Source: Mesorhizobium loti
GTDB taxonomy: Bacteria > Pseudomonadota > Alphaproteobacteria > Rhizobiales > Rhizobiaceae
NCBI RefSeq assembly: GCF_002858745.1
Contig: NZ_PJRO01000001.1
Span: 1-64,000 of the forward strand
Direction: 5' to 3'
Length of the DNA: 64,000 nt
The position numbers and the translations under genes were made by a program. Shown here piece after piece: positions 1 to 8,520 of the stretch (its first letter is position 1; every line of letters starts with the position of its first letter). Under the pieces are notes generated by a model. It was given only the letters and a program-made list of their open reading frames with translations, made no database searches and was not told the DNA's origin.

Positions 1-2
1 CC

Positions 3-263
3 TGGCTGGCTTCGAACGAGCTGGCCATTGCCAAGGCCCGCACCTCGGTGATGTTCCAGGCGCCGACCGAAGCGCTCAACGCGCCACTGCAGATCGGCGA
101 GCCGGTTCTGCATTTCGACCATATCCACCATGGCGGACTGCTGCTTGTCGGCGGCGGCGTGCCGCTGCACGATGCCGACGGAACGCTGATCGGTGCGCTG
201 GGCGTGTCAGGCGGTGCCCCGGAGCAGGATGCGGCGATCGCGCGTGCGACTGCTGCAAGGTGA
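3..263 (+). CDS. GlcG/HbpS-family heme-binding-type protein, C-terminal part
   Basis: The reading frame is open from the left edge, so the N-terminus lies outside the window. The visible 86 residues contain the family's usual end: a helix with LAIAKARTS, then a Gly-rich segment (GGLLLVGGGVPL) followed by LIGALGVSGG and an acidic, Ala-rich last helix. This matches the GlcG/HbpS (DUF336) fold, small proteins often encoded beside oxidoreductases or glycolate genes; some bind heme, but a role here cannot be read. It ends 115 bases before a convergent glycosyltransferase gene. Confidence 0.75.
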   Translation, partial: WLASNELAIAKARTSVMFQAPTEALNAPLQIGEPVLHFDHIHHGGLLLVGGGVPLHDADGTLIGALGVSGGAPEQDAAIARATAAR

Positions 264-276
264 AGCCGTCATCGGC

Positions 277-303
277 AGCCGGCTTCTACGAAAGAGGCCG
301 GCT
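277..303. terminator. Possible bidirectional terminator hairpin between convergent genes
   Basis: A 7-bp perfect stem (AGCCGGC / GCCGGCT) with a 13-base loop lies between two convergent genes. There is no clear T-tract on either side, so termination is only inferred from position. Confidence 0.3.
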
Positions 304-377
304 CGCCCCGATTAAGCCTGATTTCGCAGGGGCCGGGCTAAATCCGCCTGGAAGACAGCCCTTGTCGGAGGAATACG

Positions 378-1307
378 CTATAGTTTGCCCAGCACGGCTG
401 CCAGATGGAGCGAGATGTTGCCGAACTGTGTCTGCCTGTGGATTCCGAGACGCTTGATTCCGGTTACCCGCTGCACCGCGGAGCGCGCATGCCGCACCTT
501 TTCGAATTCGGCAATCAATTTGCGGTTCTGTGGGGTTATCGATGCACCCAGGCGGGAGAGGGCTTCTATGTTGGCCGTAATCCAGTGACGAAAGCGCCCC
601 TTTAGCAACAAGTTGAGACGAAAGAGGCGCGCCGCTAACGAACCGTTCTCGCCAATGATGTTTTCCCCGTGTTGCCGATAGTCGACACGCGGCTCGGGAT
701 CATAAAATGCAAATCCCCCACAAGCGGTAACGACGAGATATGTCCACCAGTCGTGGGAAGGTACGGCCACATCACTGCCTGCGATTTCGAGCAGGCGGCG
801 CGCCTGTGAGTTGAAGACCATGGTGTTGCCGCCTCCGATGCTTTGCACCAACGCGTTGTGAACTGTTGGCGGAAGTTCGAACAGTGGCGAGGTGCCGCGA
901 CACGTCCCATCCTTGTCAATGGTACGGGTGCGTGACACATAGACAGCTGGCAGCTTCGACGGGACAGTGGACAGGCAGGCAATGGCAGCAGCCACTTTGT
1001 CATGGCGCCAAACATCGTCCTGATCGCAAAAGGCAAAGAAATCAGCTCCAATCTGGCGATCACAGACCATTGAGAGAAAATTCCTGACGAAACCTGCTTG
1101 CGGCCCGGGCAGGACGTGGACCGGGAGCCATAAGTGTTTGGCTCGAAAGGCAGCAACTATCTGCAGAGTGCTATCCGTCGAGCCGTCATCGGAGATCCAT
1201 AGCGACAGGTTTCGATAGGTCTGTGCAGCGATCGACGTCAGCTGTTGCTGCAGGAAATGCTCGCCATTGTATGTGGCCATCAGGATAGCGACATGTGGTA
1301 CGTTCAT
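378..1307 (-). CDS. Family 2 glycosyltransferase (rhamnosyltransferase-like)
   Basis: About 309 residues. The N-terminus has the GT-A nucleotide-sugar fold (VAILMATYNGEHFL, then SDDGSTDST), followed by the acceptor-side FCDQDDVWR motif holding the metal-binding acidic residues. This variant is typical of rhamnosyltransferase-like GT2 enzymes that add sugars to surface polysaccharides in the cytoplasm. The frame stays open upstream to a GTG at 1385, but the ATG at 1307 sits directly before the first beta strand and is preferred. It is the most distal gene of the minus-strand polysaccharide block. The sugar specificity cannot be read. Confidence 0.85.
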   Translation of the reverse strand: MNVPHVAILMATYNGEHFLQQQLTSIAAQTYRNLSLWISDDGSTDSTLQIVAAFRAKHLWLPVHVLPGPQAGFVRNFLSMVCDRQIGADFFAFCDQDDVWRHDKVAAAIACLSTVPSKLPAVYVSRTRTIDKDGTCRGTSPLFELPPTVHNALVQSIGGGNTMVFNSQARRLLEIAGSDVAVPSHDWWTYLVVTACGGFAFYDPEPRVDYRQHGENIIGENGSLAARLFRLNLLLKGRFRHWITANIEALSRLGASITPQNRKLIAEFEKVRHARSAVQRVTGIKRLGIHRQTQFGNISLHLAAVLGKL

Positions 1308-1444
1308 GACGTAGGAACCATCGAAATGCTTGCTGAGCCTGATCAGGAATTGTGCGAGGGTCTTGTAACAGCCAGCGACCGGCACCAGAGATATGCCGGT
1401 CGCTGTTTGAAACAGGCCGCTATCTGGGCGCCGGGCGTGACAAC

Positions 1445-2623
1445 TTAAGCAGACCGATCAACAGGAACACGGCCCACCTGGCCGGTTTGCGAGCAAAGCC
1501 GATGTCTCGACCGCCAGCTTAGCGAATGGAGCAACACTGTTGTTACCAGTGTCATGATGAGCGGCTTGAACCATGGATCGAGTGCCTCATGCACGCCACG
1601 ATCAATACCTGTCAGCCCAACCAGAAAGACTGCCGTGCCGAGTGCAGTTGACAATGACCAGCCCGGGTTGGCGTCTCGAATAATCGAGATTGCAAAAGCT
1701 GCAGGCACCGCGAGCATGACGTAAGTGTTGGATTCAACTCTTGGGTTGAAAACGGTCATGTAGAATACGGCTAGCAGGAACACGGCAAATGCACCGATGT
1801 GCCTTTCATTCCTGCGGTCGAACCAAAGAGAAAAGACCAACACCAGACCAGCGGCAACAACGCGAACTCCCATTGCCATATCGACCGGGAGAGAAGCCGA
1901 CAACGCAGCGAACGGTGCGGTAAAATCAGCTGCTTCGAACGTCCCCGAACTGCCTGTCCCCATCGCCGTCAGCAGGCGGAAGAAAGCCACATGCTGATCG
2001 TTGACATAGCTGTAGTGCTCGAATGCGTAAGGCGTCGCGAACACGAAGATGATCGCCAAAGCCAGGAAAGGAATCATCCTTGGTCGCAAAGCTGCCACCA
2101 GCAACACCATGACAATGGCTGTTGGCTTGGCAATGAGAGCGACATACGTCCAAATTACCGTGGAACTGCGATTGTTTTTGAATGCGTCGAGGGTCAGGAA
2201 CCAGCATGCAGCCGTCAGCAAGACGGTAGACTGTCCGTTGCGAATTGCCCCAAGAGCCATCGGAATAGCGATTGCGAAGGTCAATGATACGATCGCACTC
2301 GCATTGGATCGATCGAAAAGGTTGGCTTGCCTGAGTACAGCAGCTGTCAAACAACATACACCTATGAGCCTCCACAGGAGGCCGCCAAACTCGGAGCCCA
2401 GCATGTAAAAGGGAGTATAGAGTGCTGCAAACGCAGGCGTGTACAGATACCCCATGGCGCTGTCGATGTCGTAGAGTGGCCCACCAGAGAGGAACATGGC
2501 CGTTCCATATTCATAAGCAGGCAGAACGGAATGCGATTGAGGCTTTAGAAGTGCCAGCGTTAGCACGACTGATACAGACAGAAACCAAAGCAGCATTCCA
2601 CCGCGCTCGTGGAGGAACTTCAT
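1445..2623 (-). CDS. GT87 (DUF2029)-type membrane glycosyltransferase
   Basis: About 392 residues with roughly ten hydrophobic segments and a short cytoplasmic N-terminus (MKFLHERGG). An early loop reads YEYGTAMFLSGGPLYD and is followed by YLYTPAFAALYTPF, the arrangement of GT87/DUF2029 polyprenol-linked mannosyl/arabinosyl transferases, which act on the periplasmic side of the inner membrane using lipid-linked sugars. The ATG at 2623 is preferred over a TTG three codons earlier. It lies in the surface polysaccharide block, 137 bases from the next glycosyltransferase. The donor and acceptor are unknown. Confidence 0.75.
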   Translation of the reverse strand: MKFLHERGGMLLWFLSVSVVLTLALLKPQSHSVLPAYEYGTAMFLSGGPLYDIDSAMGYLYTPAFAALYTPFYMLGSEFGGLLWRLIGVCCLTAAVLRQANLFDRSNASAIVSLTFAIAIPMALGAIRNGQSTVLLTAACWFLTLDAFKNNRSSTVIWTYVALIAKPTAIVMVLLVAALRPRMIPFLALAIIFVFATPYAFEHYSYVNDQHVAFFRLLTAMGTGSSGTFEAADFTAPFAALSASLPVDMAMGVRVVAAGLVLVFSLWFDRRNERHIGAFAVFLLAVFYMTVFNPRVESNTYVMLAVPAAFAISIIRDANPGWSLSTALGTAVFLVGLTGIDRGVHEALDPWFKPLIMTLVTTVLLHSLSWRSRHRLCSQTGQVGRVPVDRSA

Positions 2624-2755
2624 AATTTGCAAAATTCTTCCACCAATATTCTGCCGGTCGCACGCTGAGAGACAACGTGGCGGTATACCTGATCAAATTA
2701 TGGTGTCGACGCGACTGAGATAGATTAGAAGGAACAGCGTCCAATATTGCGATAA

Positions 2756-2995
2756 TTATGATTGTTTTCTGATAAGCGCAGAAATCTGATATTCTGGAAG
2801 AAGACAGGTCGCGCAATCAGCCGCCCTGCGACATCGATCTTCGGGGCACCTCGCGGCGATTGGATCAAGACGATCTAAGCGCCGGATGTCGAAGCCATAA
2901 TTGTCACGCATATAGGTCAGATTGGCTTTACTGCTGCAATCAGCCTTGACTGCGATATCGCGAAGTATCTGGCGCAGATCAAGGGGAGAAACCAT
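2756..2995 (-). CDS. Small hypothetical Cys-containing protein
   Basis: A 79-codon frame that starts 6 bases after the stop of the methyltransferase fusion, as expected for a coupled last gene of an operon. The middle has an MRDNYGFDIRRLDRLDP stretch, then four spaced cysteines (CPEDRCRRAADCATC), resembling small Cys-motif proteins of the DUF6455 kind. No strong ribosome binding site is visible. The rest of the 2624-3000 interval (2624-2755) is AT-rich and shows nothing I can name. This could be a chance frame. Confidence 0.3.
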   Translation of the reverse strand: MVSPLDLRQILRDIAVKADCSSKANLTYMRDNYGFDIRRLDRLDPIAARCPEDRCRRAADCATCLLPEYQISALIRKQS

Positions 2996-3000
2996 TTTGG

Positions 3001-4416
3001 TCAATCCCGCTGCCAAAAACGCCCGCTCAAATTGTCCAAGGTTGCTGCGCCTGGAAGTGCTGCCTTCGAACGAGCGGCCATATACCAGGTGGCTCCGGGA
3101 TGGTGCCAAGGGAGCGGAGCCCCCGCCAAATTATGTTCATCCAGTCGTGCATTGATGTAATCAGTGCCGTAGGCGACGCATTCTGGATAATGCCACCCCC
3201 TCGTCGGCAAACCACTCTCATCGACTGCCTCAATGTAGGAAAAGAGGAAAAGACCACGTTCGTTCAAAGCCGGCGCAACAGTAGGAAGCATCCGGTTCAG
3301 CAGATCCGGACCCATATGCGTTACGATAGACTGTGCAACGATGAAGTCGAACGAGCGATCAAATACAGTGCAATCAAAGTCGTCGTTAAAGGAGAACTGA
3401 GGTACTTTCAGGCAGACCGCGTCACGCCCCAGTTCGCCGTCAATACCATCGTCGATCAACCAGCTGTTCGGATCGATGCCGAAATATCCTCCCGGATTTA
3501 AGAATGGGATCAGCAAGCGCCCAAGACGCAGCGAACCGCAACCAAAATCCAGAACCTTGTCATTGTCCCTGAGACCGAGCTGGAAAAGCAAGGCAAATTG
3601 CGATGCGCTCATGACATCAAATCGGCCGGGAGGGCCCACGAAGGCTCTGTAATGATTGGCACCAGGTTCCAGTCCCGCAGCATCGGAAATTGACAGGCTG
3701 CGCGCAGATTTTGGCGGCTTTTCGCCGGCAACTTTGGTGAAGACCACCACCTTCTGTCCACGCGGGTGACCAATATCGCCCAAAAGGTCGAGTTGCCACG
3801 GCAGGCCTTCAATTGCATGCGCAAAATCGCCGATGCGATAGTGATAAGGGTCTGCGTCACCGTGCGTGACGATATCGCCAGGCTGCTGTCGAACATCGGT
3901 GTGGCTGGCAATGTTCTCAGGCAGTTCAAAGAACGTAGCGTAGAATTTACCGCCCTCCTTCATCCTGCCTGCGAGCTTTTCGAGGCAAACCCTGACCGAG
4001 TTCAGCGGCAGATGTGTGAAAAGCGAAAAAGCGATAGCCCGATCGAACAGGCCCTCGTAGGCAAAGCCAAGATCGAAATCAGTGTCGGTGATCAGCTGAT
4101 CCCGCGGAAGGCGGTCCTGCAAACCAAGTTGCTTCAGCTCAACATCAAAGCCAGCATCGATCAAAGATGCATTGAGGTCGGTGCCGAAATAGTTACCCCG
4201 GTTGAGAAAGCGAACGAAATGAACGCCGCCCCGCAGGGAGCCGCAACCAATATCGAGCAACATGTGGTCAGCCGACAGCCCATGCTTCCTTAGCAGGTCA
4301 AGCTGGAGTAACCCGATCTCTTCCCATCGGCCTCCCACGAGATCGCGATGCTCGCCGGCGGCCACGCTTCTCGAGACGGACCCGATATCATAGTAAGAAC
4401 TATAGCGTTGATCCAT
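3001..4416 (-). CDS. Tandem two-domain SAM-dependent methyltransferase
   Basis: About 471 residues containing two methyltransferase domains in one chain. The first has LLDIGCGSLRGG near residue 54 followed by FLNRGNYFGTDLNASLID; the second repeats the pattern with VLDFGCGSLRLG and FLNPGGYFGIDPNSWLID, so the two halves look like an internal duplication. The ATG at 4416 is chosen because AGAAAGGA lies just upstream; the frame is open to 4464. It overlaps the end of the Wzt-like ATPase gene by 17 bases, which suggests translational coupling. Inference: methylation of the exported glycan, possibly chain capping as in ABC-dependent O-antigen systems. The substrate is not shown. Confidence 0.8.
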   Translation of the reverse strand: MDQRYSSYYDIGSVSRSVAAGEHRDLVGGRWEEIGLLQLDLLRKHGLSADHMLLDIGCGSLRGGVHFVRFLNRGNYFGTDLNASLIDAGFDVELKQLGLQDRLPRDQLITDTDFDLGFAYEGLFDRAIAFSLFTHLPLNSVRVCLEKLAGRMKEGGKFYATFFELPENIASHTDVRQQPGDIVTHGDADPYHYRIGDFAHAIEGLPWQLDLLGDIGHPRGQKVVVFTKVAGEKPPKSARSLSISDAAGLEPGANHYRAFVGPPGRFDVMSASQFALLFQLGLRDNDKVLDFGCGSLRLGRLLIPFLNPGGYFGIDPNSWLIDDGIDGELGRDAVCLKVPQFSFNDDFDCTVFDRSFDFIVAQSIVTHMGPDLLNRMLPTVAPALNERGLFLFSYIEAVDESGLPTRGWHYPECVAYGTDYINARLDEHNLAGAPLPWHHPGATWYMAARSKAALPGAATLDNLSGRFWQRD

Positions 4417-5812
4417 TCGCTGGTCCTTTCTCGGGATCGAGGGTTTCCAACTTGAGCCTTGCATCCAGAATGAAATGGCCCTTGTCGTAGAGTCCGTCGG
4501 TCGGAGAAACGCGGAACATCAACGCGTCAAGGATGCGATGCGCGAAGCGCATCTCGCCGTTCACGATTGCCATCACACCAGTATCGACAAGATAGACGCC
4601 TGGGAGAAAGCGGCAAACAAAGGTAAACGTAATGCGCCGTTTTTGGCCGGCCTTGAAGTCACCGAAGCTGCTTTCTGGAACATATTGATTGTTGGCACCG
4701 GCGAGAACAAAACCGCTTACCGTTTTTGCCTGCATACCGAAAATGACGCTGCCGGCATCGGTGCTAAACATGACGTCATAAGACAGTGAATAGGTTTTGC
4801 CGACTTGCAGAACATTGACTGGTCGTTCGTCCGCTGACTGAATCGTCAAATTTGATATGCGGACTCCGTGGCTCTCGTATTCAACGACCGAGGACGAACC
4901 AAGTGCTGGATCGAACCAGGATTCGTCTTCCTTTTCATGGCCCTCGCCTTTCGATGCGATTGGAATGGATTCTGGCTGCGCCAGCCCCTCCCCCGAGGCA
5001 ATCTGCGTTCGCACTTCATCTGCTTCCGTGCCGAGTAAATTTATCAAACGCTGATACTGGCTGACGACGGTTTTGGGCGTGCCCTCCAGGAGCATCTCTC
5101 CTCGGTCCAGCAGAAATGCCTTCGTGCAGAGTTGCACGATCGTCTGGGCAGCGTGACTGACAAAAAGGATGGTTCCTCCCTTGTCCTTGATGTCCTCGAT
5201 CCGCGCGAAACACTTCCGTTGGAATGCCTCATCCCCGACGGCCAGCGCTTCATCGACAACCAGGATGTCGGGATCCACATTGATTGCGGTCGCAAAAGCC
5301 AACCTGACATACATGCCCGACGAGTAGGTTTTGACGGGCTGGTCAAGAAACGGGCCGATGTCAGCGAATTTGGCAATATCCTCGAAGCGCCATTCCATTT
5401 CCTGGCGTGGGACACCCAGAATGGAAGCGTTCAGAAACACATTCTCGCGACCGGTGAATTCCGGATTGAAGCCTGCACCGAGCTCGAGCAGCGCCGCGAT
5501 ACGCCCCCTCACTTCAACGCGACCCGATGTAGGCTGCAATGTGCCGCAAATAATCTGAAGCAATGTGGATTTCCCGGATCCGTTGCGCCCGATAATGCCG
5601 ACGGTCTCGCCGCGGCCGACCTCAAGTGTCACATCGTTTAGGGCTGCAAAATCCCGGAAGTAGCGCCGAGGTGCCTGCCTGACCAATCGCTGAAGACGCG
5701 GAACGACCATCTGCTTGAAGCGATCTTCGGGCCGCTCGAACATGGTGTAATGCTTGGAGACACCTTGCACCCGAATAGCCAATTCACTGTTCTGCATAAC
5801 ATCAGAGGACAT
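4400..5812 (-). CDS. wzt: Polysaccharide ABC exporter ATPase with C-terminal Wzt-type domain
   Basis: About 470 residues. The N-terminal nucleotide-binding domain has Walker A GRNGSGKS (near 75-82), signature YSSGM (163-167) and Walker B ILVVDE (183-188), followed by FVSH. Residues from about 320 to the end form a separate beta-rich domain (VEYESHGVRISNLTI and onward), placed like the Wzt C-terminal domain that recognises the finished, often end-modified glycan before export. The ATG at 5812 has AGGGG upstream and overlaps the permease stop by 11 bases; an in-frame extension to 5875 lies inside the permease gene and is unlikely. It works with the permease upstream. Confidence 0.9.
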   Translation of the reverse strand: MSSDVMQNSELAIRVQGVSKHYTMFERPEDRFKQMVVPRLQRLVRQAPRRYFRDFAALNDVTLEVGRGETVGIIGRNGSGKSTLLQIICGTLQPTSGRVEVRGRIAALLELGAGFNPEFTGRENVFLNASILGVPRQEMEWRFEDIAKFADIGPFLDQPVKTYSSGMYVRLAFATAINVDPDILVVDEALAVGDEAFQRKCFARIEDIKDKGGTILFVSHAAQTIVQLCTKAFLLDRGEMLLEGTPKTVVSQYQRLINLLGTEADEVRTQIASGEGLAQPESIPIASKGEGHEKEDESWFDPALGSSSVVEYESHGVRISNLTIQSADERPVNVLQVGKTYSLSYDVMFSTDAGSVIFGMQAKTVSGFVLAGANNQYVPESSFGDFKAGQKRRITFTFVCRFLPGVYLVDTGVMAIVNGEMRFAHRILDALMFRVSPTDGLYDKGHFILDARLKLETLDPEKGPANGSTL

Positions 5813-6587
5813 CTGCAAAGCCCCTGCTGGTCTTGCGGAAAAACTGTTCGCCGAGAAGCGCAACGACAATAGCAACCAGGGTGTAGTAGCCTATTGCGGC
5901 CCAATCAGGCATTGTCCCAAAGACGGCGATGTCCCTTAAGGCCTCAATAGGTACCGCGATTGGATTCAGGGACAGATATGGTTGTAGCCATGCCGGTAGG
6001 TTCGTTCGTGGGAAGAAAAGCGGGGAAAGAAACATCGTCGCGGTGAGAAGCGGCGGTACGATTTGCCCAATGTCACGAAAATAAACACCGATTGCAGCTA
6101 ATATCCAGGCAAAGCCAAGGGTCATGACCACCAGGGGGGCAAACACGACAGGCGCCATGATGGCTGTCCATGGCGCCCCAAACATGATCGCTGCAAAACC
6201 AACCAAGACGACCAACGAAACTGCAGAATGAAACACTGCAGCACCAGCAGAGACCACCGGCAAAATGTGAATCGGGAAGACTATCTTTTTGACGTAGTTT
6301 GCATTTGAGACAATAAGGGCCGGGCTCGATGAAACCACTTCCGAAAAATATTGAAATGGGATCAAACCAGCAAACAAGATAACTGCGAACTCAGCCGTAG
6401 AGTGCTCCACGGTATCCCCACCAGGAATACTCCAACGTGTCTTTAATACGTAACCGAATACGAAGGTGTATACGGCCAGCATGAATAGAGGCGTTAAAAA
6501 GGACCAAAATAGACCAAGGATAGACCCACGATACCGTCCGACAACTTCACGGCGAATAAGCGACAATGTAAGTTCAATCATAAGCAT
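5802..6587 (-). CDS. wzm: Polysaccharide ABC exporter permease (ABC-2 type)
   Basis: 261 residues, six hydrophobic segments. The N-terminus (LIRREVVGRYRGSILGLFWSF) and the segment VFFSPLFFPRTNLP-like near the C-terminus (FLSPLFFPRTNLP) are typical of ABC-2 transporters for O-antigen, capsule or teichoic acid export (Wzm/TagG/RfbA family). It moves a lipid-linked glycan across the inner membrane together with the ATPase encoded immediately downstream. It lies 4 bases from the RgpF-like gene. Two closely spaced start codons (6587 and 6581) are possible; neither has a strong ribosome binding site. Confidence 0.9.
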   Translation of the reverse strand: MLMIELTLSLIRREVVGRYRGSILGLFWSFLTPLFMLAVYTFVFGYVLKTRWSIPGGDTVEHSTAEFAVILFAGLIPFQYFSEVVSSSPALIVSNANYVKKIVFPIHILPVVSAGAAVFHSAVSLVVLVGFAAIMFGAPWTAIMAPVVFAPLVVMTLGFAWILAAIGVYFRDIGQIVPPLLTATMFLSPLFFPRTNLPAWLQPYLSLNPIAVPIEALRDIAVFGTMPDWAAIGYYTLVAIVVALLGEQFFRKTSRGFADVL

Positions 6588-6591
6588 TCAA

Positions 6592-7428
6592 CTACATAAA
6601 AGCCGCACGAAAACGATCGTGAACAAGCCCGGGACGGACCAATCCCTCCCGATAGACAGCACCAGCTGAATCCAAAACCAATTCACCTCGCTTCACTGCA
6701 ATGAAAGGGATTGCGCGTTCGAAAGCGTGCCCGAACGCGCCATCCGCGCCATACGCAAAATCTTCGCGCTCGAGAGGAAACTCATCGAGGCACCGAAGCA
6801 GCGTCAAGAACTCCTGAGACACCCAAAAGGAGGTGCCCGCAAAGAAGAACGGAGCATCTTGCTCGCCGACCTCAACATCGAAGAAGGAGCAGATATGTCG
6901 AACAGACTCGATGTTGTCGCGCCAAAATAGCGGCTCCGTGATAATCAGGCTTCGCGCCCCGGTCAGGCACGGAGTGAGATCCGAACGCGCGCAAGCCTGG
7001 ACGACTTCCAGGCCATCTGCGAGGGTCTCGCCAAGCATGGTCCGAAACCACCAGCCACCCAGATCAACCTTATGAGCAGTACGCTTGCCGTGGGTCTTGC
7101 ACACAAGGCGATACGGACGGAAGAACCCGGCACTATTCAGCAGCAGAAATGGGATGACGTCTGATCCAGCATTCTTGACCAGAATAACCCTGCTGCGAGT
7201 AGGTCGGTTCCTTAACCTGGCGGGCAGTTCGCCCAGCCTGGCATGGGCCGGAGAGCCTTCCACGACGGAAAGCAGAAGCTCTGCATCGAGAGCAACCTTT
7301 CCCAGCAAATCAAATATCTCTGCCACCACGTCGTGGAATAAGTGAACATAACAACACGTTTCCGAAGCGTTTCCTTCCACGGAAAGCACTTCGGAAAATC
7401 CAATATCCACCTCGCGAACATTAATCAT
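6592..7428 (-). CDS. RgpF-like (rhamnan synthesis F family) protein
   Basis: 278 residues. It shows the order typical of rhamnan synthesis F (RgpF) family proteins: an early CCYVHLFHDVVAEIFDLL, a middle VILVKNAGSDVIPFLLL and YRLVCKTHGKR, and a later FFAGTSFWVSQEFL then FPLEREDFAYGADGAFGHAFER. RgpF-family proteins assist assembly or elongation of rhamnose-containing polysaccharides, which agrees with the rml genes in the same block. Only 3 bases separate it from the upstream glycosyltransferase stop/start, so it belongs to the same operon. Family assignment is by motif. Confidence 0.75.
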   Translation of the reverse strand: MINVREVDIGFSEVLSVEGNASETCCYVHLFHDVVAEIFDLLGKVALDAELLLSVVEGSPAHARLGELPARLRNRPTRSRVILVKNAGSDVIPFLLLNSAGFFRPYRLVCKTHGKRTAHKVDLGGWWFRTMLGETLADGLEVVQACARSDLTPCLTGARSLIITEPLFWRDNIESVRHICSFFDVEVGEQDAPFFFAGTSFWVSQEFLTLLRCLDEFPLEREDFAYGADGAFGHAFERAIPFIAVKRGELVLDSAGAVYREGLVRPGLVHDRFRAAFM

Positions 7429-7431
7429 TGG

Positions 7432-8520
7432 TCAAAATCTTCGCAAAATAAACTTGGGATTCTCGTGCATCTGCAACAATTCGTTTTCTTTCGCTCCAAC
7501 TTCACGAGCAAAATAGGAATCATTGCCCCCATTTTCATAAGGGTCAGGATAAAGGGGCCATAAATCAGGATTGCTCCTGTAGTGCACCCGATGGCTTTTT
7601 CTGACAAATTTCCCATCAGAATAGAAATTATACTTTTTTGCTTGAGGGGGAGGAGCACTTATTCTTGATCGAATGACCGCGTCTTTATACCACTCGAAAA
7701 TACTTACGACAGAGTTTGTCGCTTGGCCAACCTCCGAAGCGGCCCACACGAAAACATCATTGTTCAAGCCGGAAAAGTGAACAAATCCAATCTGTTCAGC
7801 CCCATTATACAAAAGAGGAATTGACCCCCGAAGCTCGAGATTCACCAGATTCCAGGAGCTGACGTTCAGCGTCCGATCCTTCAAGACCTCCACACAGTCG
7901 AAGAATATCGGAAAGAAATTTGCCCACTTTTGATCAGTAAATATCCCCGACCCATGATCCCGGTAACAATAGTCCCTTAACCGGTCGCACCAATAGTTCA
8001 CGACCTCACGAGCCCCTTCACCATTGGAATGCGCGAAGAAGCCGAGGTTGAACACGCCATGAGCAAGGCAGGATATCTCATGCAAATCGATGTGCTTCTT
8101 ATTTTTGCTCGGCGCCCAAATATGGGGAGTGAGCAAAAAAGTATCCTTTTCCAGCCTGTCGGTAACTTCAAAGAGCGGACGCAGAACAACAGTGTCCGGA
8201 TCTAGAAAAATTACCTTTTCAACACCGCTACTCAGAAGCCATCTGGAATAAAACGGCTTTACTGCTGTGCACAGCTCCTCCGGATCATGCATGAATGCCC
8301 AGCTGGCCGAGAATACATCTGTGAGTTCTCTAATTTCGAAAATCTCATCGATGTATGGATGCACCTCAAGAAACGCCTTACGTTCGAGGAACTCGTCTGA
8401 GAGAAGGACAACGAACTTCCAATTTGGATGATGTCGCTTAAATGACCTGGCCAAAACTGAGGCCCGGTCGAGATAGGTATTGTTGCAGCTGGTGAAGCAC
8501 ACACCCTCAAATGAGCCCAT
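7432..8520 (-). CDS. Glycosyltransferase-like protein (GT8-type nucleotide-sugar fold)
   Basis: 362 residues. The start reads VCFTSCNNTYLDRASVLARSF, followed by a strand-helix pattern and VIFLDPDTVVLRPL, in which DPD is the metal-binding DxD motif of GT-A transferases. The downstream GVFNLGFFAHSN and HFSGLN motifs are shared by GT8-like proteins. The last ~80 residues are Lys/Tyr-rich. Base composition of this gene and the next is clearly more AT-rich than the rml genes, a usual sign of horizontally exchanged polysaccharide genes. Start and the upstream gene's stop overlap (ATGA). Confidence 0.75.
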   Translation of the reverse strand: MGSFEGVCFTSCNNTYLDRASVLARSFKRHHPNWKFVVLLSDEFLERKAFLEVHPYIDEIFEIRELTDVFSASWAFMHDPEELCTAVKPFYSRWLLSSGVEKVIFLDPDTVVLRPLFEVTDRLEKDTFLLTPHIWAPSKNKKHIDLHEISCLAHGVFNLGFFAHSNGEGAREVVNYWCDRLRDYCYRDHGSGIFTDQKWANFFPIFFDCVEVLKDRTLNVSSWNLVNLELRGSIPLLYNGAEQIGFVHFSGLNNDVFVWAASEVGQATNSVVSIFEWYKDAVIRSRISAPPPQAKKYNFYSDGKFVRKSHRVHYRSNPDLWPLYPDPYENGGNDSYFAREVGAKENELLQMHENPKFILRRF

